A DNA stretch of 64,000 bases from JAMDEO01 sp963775295 (GTDB taxonomy: Bacteria; Actinomycetota; Thermoleophilia; RBG-16-64-13): NCBI GenBank assembly GCA_963775295.1, contig CAVZIK010000006.1, positions 2,170,001 to 2,234,000 on the forward strand, given 5' to 3'. Below the pieces are notes generated by a model. That model saw nothing but the letters and a program-made list of their open reading frames with translations, made no database searches and was not told the origin of the DNA. The translations under genes were made by a program, and so were the position numbers. Positions 49,323 to 58,226 of the stretch are shown here, one piece after another. The stretch's first letter is position 1. Every line of letters begins with the position of its first letter.

Positions 49323-52202
49323 ATGTCACCCGTCACGAATATCCGATCGCCCAAAGACGGTCGGCATCGCCCCGGAGCCCGTCGCATTCCCGTGGCCATC
49401 GGGTTCGCTGCGGTTGTGGTCATAGTCGTGGCCCTAGTCGTCTTTCTACGCTACTACGTTGACTGGCTTTGGTTCGGCGAAGTGGGGCTTCGGACGGTTT
49501 TCTGGACGCGCATCACATCCCGCGTGATCATCGGTCCCATCTTCGCTGTGGTCTTTTTCGCCATCCTCTATGGCAATGTGTTGCTCGCTTGCCGGTTCGC
49601 TCCAAAGTTCCGGCCCATCGAGGGCGTCGATGTGACCGAGGCGGTAAGCCCGACCCTCGTGCGCCGTGTCAGGCAGGCGGGGCTGGCGCTATCGGTAGTA
49701 GGCGCCGTGATCGTCGGCTTCGTAACCTCCGACTCCTGGCTCATGTTCCAGCAGGCGTGGAACTCCGTGAGCTTCGGCACCACCGACCCCATCTTCCATC
49801 ACGACCTGTCGTTTTACGTTTTTTCGTTGCCCGCATGGCACTACATGTACGGATTCCTGTTCGCCACGCTCATTGTCGCGGCGGTTCTCACGGTGCTTGC
49901 TCGGCTGGCGCTTGGTGGAGTCCTCACTCAGGAGCGCCTCGCGGAGGCAACCAACGGGGCGCCCAGAAGACCGGATGCGGTGCGTTCGGCCAAGCGTGCG
50001 CTCGAATTGGCGGGCTTGCATATCGACAAAAGTTTCGTGGCCCACGTGTCGGCCTTGCTCGGTGCACTGTTTGTCGTGGGCGGAGCCGGCTATCTGCTGA
50101 AGGCTTGGAATCTTCTCTACTCGACTTCGGGGGTCTTCTTCGGCGCCGGGTATACGGACGTGCACGTGCGGCTGCCTCTCATCCGCGGACTCATGGGGCT
50201 GGCGGTCGTCGTGGGCATCGTGCTGATGTATAACGCAGTGCGAGGCCGACGTCTACTGTGGCCTCCGCTCGCCATCGGGGTGTGGATCGTCGCCCTGATA
50301 GTGTTCCTTGGCATCGTCCCAGCGGCGTGGCAAGGCCTTTCAGTCAACCCGAATCAACTGGCGAAAGAGACTCCCTACATCGCGAACAACATCGCCGCCA
50401 CCCGCGCAGCCTACGATCTTACAGAAGTGAGTTCAACGCCTTACTCGTTGCAGGGCGACCTGACTTCGGCGAAACTGCAGGACAGCAGTGTGACCGTCGG
50501 CAACATCCGCCTCTGGGATCCGGAGGTGCTTCTGCGCAGCTACACGCAGCTCCAGGAACTCCGGCCGTATTACTCCTTCCCCAGCGTGAGCGTCGATCGT
50601 TATCTCGTGAACAACGTGTACACGCAGACAATGCTCGCTCCGCGCGAGTTGCGCGTCTCCGGTTTGCCGGCGGCCGCACAGACTTGGGTCAACCAGCACA
50701 TCACGTACACGCACGGCTACGGGGTCGCCCTTTCGGCCGTGAACCAGGTGGCCTCGGGCGGGTCGCCGGACTTTCTGGTTCAGAACGTTCCGGTGGTTTC
50801 CTCTGATCCAGCCTTGGCGATCACCGAGCCTCGGATCTACTACGGGCTCACGGGCACGGACTATGTCCTTGTGAAGACCAAGAACCAAGAATTTGATTAT
50901 CCGGGTCCCGACGGGGATGTCTATACCACCTACTCTGGCAGCGGGGGCATCCCCGTGGGTTCGTTCCTCAACAAGCTCGCTCTGACCACGCATTTCGGCT
51001 CCATCAGCTTTTTCACATCGTCGGCCATCACCGGCGAATCCCGCGTGATCCTTTACAACAACATCAAAGCCCGTCTTTCCGCCGCGGCCCCCTTCCTGAA
51101 GTTCGACGGCGATCCCTACATGGTGATCGCGGATGGCAAGCTGTACTGGATGGTCGACGCCTACACCACGACCGGCCGCATGCCGTACTCCCAGCCCGAT
51201 GGATCGCTGAACTACATGCGCAACTCGGTGAAGATCGTGATCGATGCCTACAACGGCACCATGGACTTCTACACGTTCGATTCGAGCGACCCGATCATCC
51301 GGGTCTACGAAAAGATCTTCCCTGGGATGTTCAAACCGTCGAGTGACATGCCAGCGAGTCTGCAATCGCACGTGCGGTACCCGGAGGACTTCTTCGCCAC
51401 CCAGGCCGAGATGTTCGCCACCTACCATGTCACCGATCCGAGCCTGCTCTACAACAAGGGCAATCAGTGGGAGATTCCGGGCAACCTTGCGATTTCGGGT
51501 GCAGCTCCCATGAGTCCGTACTACATGATCATGAGGCTGCCCGGACAGACCAGGGACGAGTTCGTCCTCATATTGCCTTACACGCCCAACGGGCGCAGCA
51601 ACATGATCGCCTGGCTCGGGGCTGAGTCCGACCCGCCCAACTATGGGAAAGCGGTCAGCTTCGAGTTTCCTTCGAGCGAGAGCGTCTACGGCCCCGCACA
51701 GGTCGAGGCTGCCATCAACCAGGATCCGACCATCTCCTCGCAACGGACCCTGTGGGGCCAAGAGGGTTCGACGGTGATCTTCGGCAATCTGCTGACGGTT
51801 CCAATCGAGAACTCGCTGCTCTACGTGCAGCCGCTCTACCTGGAGTCGTCACAGACTCAACTCCCGCAGATTCAGCGCATCATAGTGTTCTATCGATCGC
51901 CGTCGGCCAACCCGAATCTGCCTTCGGGACAGCAGCAGAATGTCGTGATGGCGCCCACTCTTGCCGAGGCTCTCGCCTCCATCTTTGGCGGGGCGGGCTC
52001 AGGGGGAACGGGAACCCAACCGGGGACCGGCGAAACTAATCCCGGAACCCAACCGAACCCCATCGTGACCCAACTCATCACGCAGGCCGACAGCCAGTAT
52101 GCCGCCGCACAAGCGGCGTTGCGGGCCGGAGATCTCACCGCCTTTGCACAGCAGATTGAGGCTCTCGGTAAGACGCTGGCGCAGCTCAAGGCGGCCCAGT
52201 AG
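49323..52202 (+). CDS. UPF0182 family membrane protein, 959 aa
   Basis: Full-length UPF0182 (COG1615) protein. Seven membrane helices lie in the first 320 residues (VAIGFAAVVVIVVALVVFLR; VGLRTVFWTRITSRVIIGPI; LALSVVGAVIVGFVTSDSWL and others). A large outward-facing domain follows (about 330-890), with NQLAKETPYIANNIAATRAA, AITEPRIYYGLTGTDYVLV and PGQTRDEFVLILPYTPNGRS, all family hallmarks. The tail is Gly/Thr/Pro-rich (GTGTQPGTGETNPGTQPNPI), then a helical end. Found in nearly all actinobacteria, cyanobacteria and some Clostridia; its function is still unknown. A lipoprotein gene follows after 18 bp, so they probably work together. Confidence 0.95.
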   Translation: MSPVTNIRSPKDGRHRPGARRIPVAIGFAAVVVIVVALVVFLRYYVDWLWFGEVGLRTVFWTRITSRVIIGPIFAVVFFAILYGNVLLACRFAPKFRPIEGVDVTEAVSPTLVRRVRQAGLALSVVGAVIVGFVTSDSWLMFQQAWNSVSFGTTDPIFHHDLSFYVFSLPAWHYMYGFLFATLIVAAVLTVLARLALGGVLTQERLAEATNGAPRRPDAVRSAKRALELAGLHIDKSFVAHVSALLGALFVVGGAGYLLKAWNLLYSTSGVFFGAGYTDVHVRLPLIRGLMGLAVVVGIVLMYNAVRGRRLLWPPLAIGVWIVALIVFLGIVPAAWQGLSVNPNQLAKETPYIANNIAATRAAYDLTEVSSTPYSLQGDLTSAKLQDSSVTVGNIRLWDPEVLLRSYTQLQELRPYYSFPSVSVDRYLVNNVYTQTMLAPRELRVSGLPAAAQTWVNQHITYTHGYGVALSAVNQVASGGSPDFLVQNVPVVSSDPALAITEPRIYYGLTGTDYVLVKTKNQEFDYPGPDGDVYTTYSGSGGIPVGSFLNKLALTTHFGSISFFTSSAITGESRVILYNNIKARLSAAAPFLKFDGDPYMVIADGKLYWMVDAYTTTGRMPYSQPDGSLNYMRNSVKIVIDAYNGTMDFYTFDSSDPIIRVYEKIFPGMFKPSSDMPASLQSHVRYPEDFFATQAEMFATYHVTDPSLLYNKGNQWEIPGNLAISGAAPMSPYYMIMRLPGQTRDEFVLILPYTPNGRSNMIAWLGAESDPPNYGKAVSFEFPSSESVYGPAQVEAAINQDPTISSQRTLWGQEGSTVIFGNLLTVPIENSLLYVQPLYLESSQTQLPQIQRIIVFYRSPSANPNLPSGQQQNVVMAPTLAEALASIFGGAGSGGTGTQPGTGETNPGTQPNPIVTQLITQADSQYAAAQAALRAGDLTAFAQQIEALGKTLAQLKAAQ

Positions 52203-52220
52203 GGGCGGAGGGGTCAGAAG

Positions 52221-52790
52221 CTGAAGGCTCGTATCGTCTTGGTGGTTGTGGGCTGTCTCATGATGGCGGGTGTGGCAGGTTGTGGAAACTTCGTTGCCCC
52301 GAACCGACCGGGGACAATGACGACTATTGCCGCGACTGGGGTCGACAAGGACAAGTTCGCGCCTGCCTGGGACAAGCTCAAGGAGATCCTCGTAGCAAGC
52401 GCGGTTGCGACCACTCTCGATCAACTCGATTCTCGAGTCCGGGCCTTTCGGGCTGCGTTGGATGTCATGGACGTTGCGGTCTTAAACGCGGACGAACAGC
52501 AGGTCCGATTGAGGTTCTACCTGGTGTACTGGGCGTACGAAGATAGCGTGACACTATGGAGAGCCGACGTCGAAGCTGGAGACATCAAGGTCGATGGTAT
52601 TCCTCTCTACCGTGATGGGCAGGCGCTGGTAGCTCGCGCAGACCAGATTGTCTCACTGTACGGCCTCGTATTGGAGACCTCGAAAGGCCCGGATCAGATC
52701 GGATACGTTTCCAAGGACAGCGTCGGAAAGCTCTGGGGGTTGGCCTCGCAAGAGATCGAGAAGTACTTGCTGCCCGTGCTCAATCCGTAG
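52221..52790 (+). CDS. Hypothetical lipoprotein downstream of UPF0182, 189 aa
   Basis: A lipobox (VAGC) follows a hydrophobic stretch (IVLVVVGCLMMAGVAGCGN). The basic start needed for a signal peptide (KAR) precedes it only if translation begins at CTG 52221, which has GGAGGGG at 7 nt; otherwise GTG 52239 gives a signal without positive charge. After the Cys comes a mostly helical domain (DKFAPAWDKLKEILVASAVA; LDSRVRAFRAALDVMDVAVL). No family recognised. Only 18 bp separate it from the UPF0182 gene, implying an operon and perhaps a complex at the membrane. Confidence 0.7.
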   Translation: MKARIVLVVVGCLMMAGVAGCGNFVAPNRPGTMTTIAATGVDKDKFAPAWDKLKEILVASAVATTLDQLDSRVRAFRAALDVMDVAVLNADEQQVRLRFYLVYWAYEDSVTLWRADVEAGDIKVDGIPLYRDGQALVARADQIVSLYGLVLETSKGPDQIGYVSKDSVGKLWGLASQEIEKYLLPVLNP

Positions 52791-52794
52791 AACG

Positions 52795-53493
52795 CTAGAG
52801 CCCGCCGATTTTCGCGGCGCTGGCCAAAAGGATGAACCAGAACAGGAAGAAGGCAATGCGGATCCCGGCTGATGCGAGGTACGTGAACACGGCGGCCCGC
52901 AGCACTCGTTGAATACTCCCTTCTTCGGAATGCAGTATCACGCCTTTTTCCTCGAGCAGCTTCAGCGCTCGCTTGCTGGCGTTTCGCTCTAAGGGGAGAG
53001 TCACCAACGCGAACACCGCCTGTAAGCCAAGAATCCCCACGGCTAGCAGCATGAGCAAGAAGTTGCCAAAAAGAAACCCGCCTATCAACGCTATGGGGCT
53101 GAGCGTGGTCAGCACGATGAGCCAGCGGGCCAAGACGATGTGGATGCGCATTAGCGCGTACCCCTCGGCATCCTGGATCGCGTGCCCCACCTCGTGTCCT
53201 GCCACTCCCACAGCCAGTGTTGAGTCTCGGCGGGCGATGCGGGGAGTGAGGCGGAGGATTTTGGTCATGGGATTGTACTGGTCACTGAATAGCCCCGCTT
53301 GGATTTCGATCTTTACCTGGTACAAATTCGCTTGATCGAGGAGTTCCCGAGCCGCCTCGAGCCCGGTTATCCTCTCGGCGTTCTGGATTCGGTCTTCCTC
53401 AGCGAATACCCGCCTCACTCTAGACCGCGCGTAGATGATGAGCGCGATGGGGAGCAGGAGTAGGGGATAGAGAAGGAATGGGAGGCTGTTCAC
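52795..53493 (-). CDS. Membrane zinc metallopeptidase (Zn_peptidase_2, YugP-like), 232 aa
   Basis: HEVGH motif at residues 100-104 inside VAGHEVGHAIQDAEGYALMR. Membrane helices flank it: one at the N-terminus (LPFLLYPLLLLPIALIIYAR), two in the centre (LIVLTTLSPIALIGGFLFGN; LLMLLAVGILGLQAVFALV), and one at the end. NPMTKILRLTPRIARRDS and FALVTLPLERNASKRALKLL are conserved family blocks. Probably cleaves membrane or envelope proteins; substrates unknown. The GTG start at 53493 has a weak ribosome site. Converges with the lipoprotein gene. Confidence 0.88.
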   Translation of the reverse strand: MNSLPFLLYPLLLLPIALIIYARSRVRRVFAEEDRIQNAERITGLEAARELLDQANLYQVKIEIQAGLFSDQYNPMTKILRLTPRIARRDSTLAVGVAGHEVGHAIQDAEGYALMRIHIVLARWLIVLTTLSPIALIGGFLFGNFLLMLLAVGILGLQAVFALVTLPLERNASKRALKLLEEKGVILHSEEGSIQRVLRAAVFTYLASAGIRIAFFLFWFILLASAAKIGGL

Positions 53494-53761
53494 AGCTCAG
53501 ACCCACCCGGTCTTCTGCTTGAGCGCGCGACGGGGTCCATCGACAGTTCGTGGTGCCACGCGCCATCGCACCCCCTCGTGGCAGAGCACCACACCGACGG
53601 AGAGGAGGCCTCGGCCTTGTTGAACGAACGGCACGTGGAGCTTTGATGGTCCCGACTCACACCCGACCCTCCTTTGCATGATCTGCAGTGTTTGTTCCCA
53701 GAAATAGAACTCTGAGGCATAGATTTCCAGTGTTTACTGAGGCTCCTGCGACCGAATGGGC

Positions 53762-53767
53762 TATATT
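53762..53767 (+). promoter_or_regulatory. -10 box giving a leaderless mRNA for the GIY-YIG gene
   Basis: TATATT lies 6-7 bp before the second in-frame ATG (about 53774). No ribosome binding site is present, so translation from a leaderless transcript at the second ATG is the simplest reading. Confidence 0.45.
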
Positions 53768-53773
53768 AGTTAC

Positions 53774-54325
53774 ATGGATACATTGCAGCTCAAGAATGAC
53801 CTCGCATCGCCCCTTGCAAAAATGAACGTGAAGACCGCCGAGCAACTCGCTCCCGACTCGAGCGGCATCTACGCGATATTTGTTGACGATGCGCGGGCTC
53901 TCCCTCGATTCCTGTCGGGTCGTCTCATGGACGGTTCCCAACGTCCGCTTTACGTGGGCCAAGCCTCTGCCTTCCTTCGTTTGCGGCTCATCGAGCAGGA
54001 CTTGAGGCATCGCAAGCCGTCCACCTTCTTCCGGGGGCTGGGGGCGGCGCTGGGTTATCGGCCACCCTCTGGCTCGTTGAAGGGCAGGAAGAACCAGAGG
54101 AACTACAAGTTCTCCACCGGAGATACGATGAGGATCTGTGGCTGGATTGAAGACCATCTCCTCGTGAGCTGGAGCACTGTTCCTGCGGATCAACTGGACG
54201 AGGCCGAACGCTTGCTGGTGGCCGAGTGGAAACCGCCCCTCAATACCGTGCATAATCCCGAACCGGTCGCTGAACTGGCTCAATTGCGGAGGGTGTGCCG
54301 GTTGATGGCGGGGGGAGAAGGATAG
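53774..54325 (+). CDS. GIY-YIG domain protein, 183 aa
   Basis: The GIY and YVG halves of the nuclease fold are visible in DSSGIYAIFVDDARALPRFL and QRPLYVGQASAFLRLRLIEQ. The conserved Arg follows (LRLRLIEQDLR), with a Glu near the C-terminus in DEAERLLVAEWKPPLNTVHN, where family members have E and N. The catalytic set therefore looks complete. A stand-alone member of about 180 aa is typical of uncharacterised phage- or host-encoded GIY-YIG proteins. The ATG at about 53774 is favoured by the -10 box; an upstream in-frame ATG exists at 53756. Overlaps the dipeptidase gene by 31 bp. Confidence 0.75.
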   Translation: MDTLQLKNDLASPLAKMNVKTAEQLAPDSSGIYAIFVDDARALPRFLSGRLMDGSQRPLYVGQASAFLRLRLIEQDLRHRKPSTFFRGLGAALGYRPPSGSLKGRKNQRNYKFSTGDTMRICGWIEDHLLVSWSTVPADQLDEAERLLVAEWKPPLNTVHNPEPVAELAQLRRVCRLMAGGEG

Positions 54326-55380
54326 CGCCCGCATTGCGTTTCTTCGACGCTCACTGCGATACCATTCTCAAGATCGTCGAAAACGAGGCCGACTTCACCG
54401 CTTTCGGAAGCACGCACGTAAACCTTCCGGGGATGATCTCGGCGGGAGTGTGTACTCAAGTCTTCGCCGCGTGCGTGATCGCCCGGCACTCCCGTGGCCG
54501 CGAGGACGAGATAGCCATGAGTATGGTGAAAGCTGTAGAGACGCTGTGCGATGCTCATTCGGACAGGCTCGTCCTCGGGCGCTCCTTTTCGGAGATTGAA
54601 GCGGCCTGTGCGGGTTCGGGTCACATAGCCCTCATCTCCAGCCTGGAGGGGGCGGATCCGCTCATGGGCGATCCCGGGGCACTCGCTGCGTTTTACAGCG
54701 CGGGGGTCAGACTGCTAACGGTAGCCTGGGCCGACAACGACTTTGCGGGGACCGCCCGCGGGAGCGGTGCGGGGCTGAGCAGGAAAGGAGAGGATCTGGT
54801 CAGCCTGTGCGAGGACCTGGGGGTGGTTGTCGATGTCTCCCACGCTTCCGACCAAGCCTTCTGGGACGTTTGCGCGGCAACCGCAAAGCCTTTTGTTGCC
54901 AGTCACAGTAACTCCCGAGCGCTGTGTGCCAACCCACGGAATCTCACGGACGAGATGATCCGCACTATCGGCGAGCGGGGCGGTGTCGTGGGCCTCAATC
55001 TCTACTCAGGATTCCTGTCCTCCGAGTTTTCTTCGGCGGCGGACGAGTTCGAACGGCGAATCATGAGGGCCGTTGACTCCGGGGAGAAGACAAACGAAGA
55101 GGCCGGAGCCGCCATCTCGTCGTTTGTAGCTGGCCTGCGTCGGCCCCCTCTTTCTTTATTTGCGGATCACATCAAGCACGCGGTCAAAGTGGGTGGGGAG
55201 GATTGCGTGGCCGTGGGCGGCGACTTGGACGGAGTTGACAGCTTGCCCTCGGAGATAGATGGTGTGGCCGACTATCCCAAGATCGCCCAACTTCTTGGTC
55301 AAGTCGGTTTGACGGAAGGTCAGATCGAGAAGGTTTGTTGGCGGAATCTCGAGAGGGTCTTCCGCGAGGTCATGCTGTAA
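54295..55380 (+). CDS. Membrane dipeptidase (peptidase M19), 361 aa
   Basis: Renal-dipeptidase-like metallopeptidase. Zinc-site motifs: FFDAHCDTILKIVEN (HxD), SLEGADPLMGDPGALAAFYS (Glu bridging), VVVDVSHASDQAFWDV (His), PFVASHSNSRALCANPRNLT (second His and HSN-ALC block) and AVGGDLDGVDSLP (Asp). It hydrolyses dipeptides, often with D-residues, in cell wall turnover. No signal peptide, so likely cytosolic. The GTG at 54295 starts inside the end of the GIY-YIG gene, giving translational coupling. Confidence 0.92.
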   Translation: MPVDGGGRRIAPALRFFDAHCDTILKIVENEADFTAFGSTHVNLPGMISAGVCTQVFAACVIARHSRGREDEIAMSMVKAVETLCDAHSDRLVLGRSFSEIEAACAGSGHIALISSLEGADPLMGDPGALAAFYSAGVRLLTVAWADNDFAGTARGSGAGLSRKGEDLVSLCEDLGVVVDVSHASDQAFWDVCAATAKPFVASHSNSRALCANPRNLTDEMIRTIGERGGVVGLNLYSGFLSSEFSSAADEFERRIMRAVDSGEKTNEEAGAAISSFVAGLRRPPLSLFADHIKHAVKVGGEDCVAVGGDLDGVDSLPSEIDGVADYPKIAQLLGQVGLTEGQIEKVCWRNLERVFREVML

Positions 55381-55386
55381 CAGTGT

Positions 55387-55423
55387 CGGAGAGGCGACGG
55401 GCGGGACGCCCGGCGCCTCTCCG
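55387..55423. terminator. Bidirectional terminator between convergent genes
   Basis: Outer stem CGGAGAGGCG/CGCCTCTCCG (10 bp) encloses an inner stem CGGGCG-GGA-CGCCCG. It sits 6 bp after the dipeptidase stop and 20 bp before the end of the RRM gene. Confidence 0.75.
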
Positions 55424-55443
55424 GACTTCGGTGCGAGCCTTCT

Positions 55444-55776
55444 CTACCAACGGCGATTTCCTCCGCCGCCGCCACCACCCCCGAATCCGCCGCCGCCGTA
55501 ACCGCCGGAGCGCGGAGCCCTGGGCGCTTGTTCCTTGGCGATGTCGACATTGAGTGCGCGACCGTCGACGTCGGTGCCGTTGACCGCCTCCTTGGCAGCC
55601 TGGGCTTCCTCGGCCGAACCCATCTCCACAAAACCGAACCCTTTGGGGCGTCCGGAGTCGCGGTCGGTAATGAGATTGATGGAGACCACTTCGCCATGCG
55701 CTTCAAACAGCCTTCTCAGGGTGTCCTCGGAGGTAGAGTAGCTTAGGTTACCCACGTAGAGCTTCGCTGGATTCAC
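55444..55776 (-). CDS. RRM domain RNA-binding protein with Gly-rich tail, 110 aa
   Basis: Single RRM fold with RNP2 KLYVGNLSYST and RNP1 KGFGFVEMGS. A helix EEAQAAKEAVNGTDVDGRAL follows, then a Gly/Tyr/Arg-rich tail (GGYGGGGFGGGG) ending NRRW. The layout matches bacterial cold-inducible Rbp proteins known from cyanobacteria and other phyla. The GTG at 55776 follows TTTGGAGGA and is preferred to the TTG at 55788. A 150-bp leader with a GCAGC/GCTGC hairpin precedes it, so leader-based control is possible. Confidence 0.9.
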   Translation of the reverse strand: MNPAKLYVGNLSYSTSEDTLRRLFEAHGEVVSINLITDRDSGRPKGFGFVEMGSAEEAQAAKEAVNGTDVDGRALNVDIAKEQAPRAPRSGGYGGGGFGGGGGGGGNRRW

Positions 55777-55934
55777 AACGTCCTCCAAATACCGAGTTGC
55801 AGCTCCTTAACGGCTGCTGGTGTCGGTGTACCCTCTTGGGTGCTGCTCAAACACTCACTCGTCCTACAGGTTGCTAACGCTTCCTCTCGTACTGCCGATA
55901 TTCCGAACATATACATCTCGAGAAGGTCGGTGCG

Positions 55935-56654
55935 ATGCTACTTCGGGGATCGATCCAAAGGTTCAAACTGGTAGACGTCCTGCGTTTTCTCGCCGGACTC
56001 GGCGCCACCGGCGTTCTTGAGGTCCGGGATTTCGAGGAGTATGGATTTATCTATCTCATCGACGGCCATGTAGAAGGAATCTCTCTTCCCCTCTCCGACG
56101 AGAGGCTGGGGACTCGACTAGTAAAGGCCGGATGCCTGAGCCACCGGGAATTGGCCGATGCCCTCCTGGAAGACGCGGAACTTTCTCACGACGAGAAGAT
56201 GCTGAGACCTCTCGGCCAGCGCCTAATAGAGATGGGCTTCACCAACGAAGCCGCCGTGCGCGAGATCATGAATCTGCAGACCCTCGACTTGGTGTTCGAG
56301 TTGGCGTACTGGAGAAACGGCGACTTCATCTACAGCGAGACCGAAGAGATGCCGCGTTTCCAGATCCAGATCCAAGCCGACGTCCAGGAACTGCTGTCCG
56401 ATGTCCAGCGGCGGGTTTCGGAGGGTGAACGGGCGCGCAAGGCCGGTGCTGGGGGACAGCTGGAGGTCTGTTATGCCTGTCCCTTGGAGAAAGAGTGCAC
56501 CCCCTCGATCAAGTCCAGACACCTGAAGGAAGATATCTGCCTTTGGCGGGAACTGAGCGCGGTAGCTGACGACGACTACCAAAGGCTACGAGACGCTCGC
56601 CGGTTGTATCGCTCGAAAGAGAAGCCCAAGACGGTTCTGGACGCGGAACTTTAG
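55935..56654 (+). CDS. DUF4388 (PATAN-type) protein with Cys-rich tail, 239 aa
   Basis: The N-terminal DUF4388 domain (residues 1-140) opens with MLLRGSIQRFKLVDVLRFLA and GATGVLEVRDFEEYGFIYLI, then two helical blocks (LGTRLVKAGCLSHRELADAL; LGQRLIEMGFTNEAAVREIM). Such domains occur in signalling adaptors linked to two-component and gliding systems. The C-terminal segment has four Cys (VCYACPLEKECTPS and EDICLW), a spacing that could hold a metal or iron-sulfur cluster and is not usual for the family. The ATG at 55935 has AAGG upstream. Divergent from the RRM gene. Confidence 0.82.
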   Translation: MLLRGSIQRFKLVDVLRFLAGLGATGVLEVRDFEEYGFIYLIDGHVEGISLPLSDERLGTRLVKAGCLSHRELADALLEDAELSHDEKMLRPLGQRLIEMGFTNEAAVREIMNLQTLDLVFELAYWRNGDFIYSETEEMPRFQIQIQADVQELLSDVQRRVSEGERARKAGAGGQLEVCYACPLEKECTPSIKSRHLKEDICLWRELSAVADDDYQRLRDARRLYRSKEKPKTVLDAEL

Positions 56655-56788
56655 GCAGGACCGGAGCTTGCCGAGTCTCAATAGACAAAGTGCGGAAGGG
56701 CATACGAAAGCGAGCGGCACTAGGGAGAGCGGGTTCATTTGGGAGCCTCAATGGCCTGGGTAGGGGTCGGGATGATCACTCAGCCGTA

Positions 56789-58066
56789 TTACGCCTCGAT
56801 TACCCGGTCTCTTCCCGCCGCGTAGCCCACGAAGAGGCCGACGATGGTGACCACAATCAGAAACACGATGGGAACGACCCATCCTCCTGTGAGCGAGTGC
56901 AAGGACCCCATAACGAAGGGGCCAGTGGCCGCGATCAAGTAACCACCCGACTGTGCCATGCTCGACAGCCGAGCGGCCACGGCGCCGTCAGCCGCGCGGA
57001 TCACGATGAACAGCAGTGCCAAACCGAATTGTGACCCCTGGCCGATGCCGAGGATGGTCATCCAGTAGTAGGCCTGGTTGTTCGGTGCGAGAAGAAGGCC
57101 GAGGAATCCGGCGAGGGTTACGACGGCTCCGATCACGACGATAGGCCGTTGGTCGCGCATGCCGCCCGCGAATAGAGGAGAAAGCAGGCTTCCAAACATA
57201 CCCAGGAAGTTCATGACGAGCAGAAGGTAGCCCGCCGTAGCGGCGTCGACCCCGCGAGACTGGTATATCGCGGGCAGCCAGGAAAGCGGCCCATAGAAGA
57301 TCAGGGACCCGATGCCCATGTACAACATCACCTGCCAGGAAAGGCTTCGCTTCCAAATGGGGGAATGGAATCCGCCGGTCGGCGGGCGCCTGTCTGCCAA
57401 CGGCGGTCTACCCACCAGCAACTGAGGCGCCCAGACGCAGAGCGCGACCACAGCGGGCACCATCCAGAACCCTAGGGCGATGTGAACGGATCCTCCCGCC
57501 GCCCGTAAAACCGGGACCGTCAGCCCGGCCGCCAGCGCCGGCCCGAGGGTGGCGGAGGCGACGTAGGCAGAGGTCGTCGGTCCAGGGTGGTCGGGAAAAC
57601 GCCGCTTTATGTAGCTGGGCGTGAGAACGTTGAGCACCCCGATGGAGAGACCGATAACGATAGTTGTGGGGAACATGGTCCAGCCGAGAAACACCGCTCG
57701 CAGGCCTATCGACACGGCTAGGAGAAACACCAGTAGGAAGACCGCCCGTTCCTCTCCCAGAGCACGACGGAGGCGCGGACCGGCCAGCGCACCAAGCCCG
57801 AAGCACAGGACAGGGATGGTGACCAGGAGTGACTGGGCGGTGGGGTGCAGCCCCAGCTTGCCTAGAACCGGCGGGATGCTCGCCACGGCGGGACGCTGAT
57901 TGAAGGCTACGAGGACCAATCCCGCCAGCGAAAGCACCAGCGCCAGTCGGGGGGAAAACGGCAGACCTGAGGCTGTTTGCGTGCTGTTGGGCCTACGAAA
58001 TATCGGGAGAACCTTCTTTCGGTAAAGAGCCGACCGCGCAAAAGCCGATCGGAGAGGCAAGATCAC
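56789..58066 (-). CDS. MFS transporter, CynX/NimT-like, 425 aa
   Basis: Twelve membrane segments. The N-terminal block LVLVAFNQRPAVASIPPVLG is the hallmark of the cyanate/nitroimidazole (CynX/NimT) branch. LLVTIPVLCFGLGALAGPRL and the later helices (VMLYMGIGSLIFYGPLSWLP, then AIYQSRGVDA) agree. About 35 basic residues precede the first helix. Ligand unknown; relatives move small anions or drugs. No ribosome binding site is clear at 58066, so the start may be internal. Confidence 0.85.
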   Translation of the reverse strand: MILPLRSAFARSALYRKKVLPIFRRPNSTQTASGLPFSPRLALVLSLAGLVLVAFNQRPAVASIPPVLGKLGLHPTAQSLLVTIPVLCFGLGALAGPRLRRALGEERAVFLLVFLLAVSIGLRAVFLGWTMFPTTIVIGLSIGVLNVLTPSYIKRRFPDHPGPTTSAYVASATLGPALAAGLTVPVLRAAGGSVHIALGFWMVPAVVALCVWAPQLLVGRPPLADRRPPTGGFHSPIWKRSLSWQVMLYMGIGSLIFYGPLSWLPAIYQSRGVDAATAGYLLLVMNFLGMFGSLLSPLFAGGMRDQRPIVVIGAVVTLAGFLGLLLAPNNQAYYWMTILGIGQGSQFGLALLFIVIRAADGAVAARLSSMAQSGGYLIAATGPFVMGSLHSLTGGWVVPIVFLIVVTIVGLFVGYAAGRDRVIEA

Positions 58067-58226
58067 GTCATTCTAGAGAGGTCTGCGACAAAGCGGAAGT
58101 AGGGTGGGGACTGTTGTCGAAATCGACTGCCGGCGCAACATGGGTCTGGACTCCCATAGGCGGATGCAGCATGATGGGGTGCAAACTAGTGCGGCACGAG
58201 AAGAGTGATGCGAAGGGAGATGGACC

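Noticed and set aside
50433..51761. 442-codon open frame antisense to the UPF0182 gene
   Set aside because: Sequence composition is a mirror of the real gene and no domain is recognisable.
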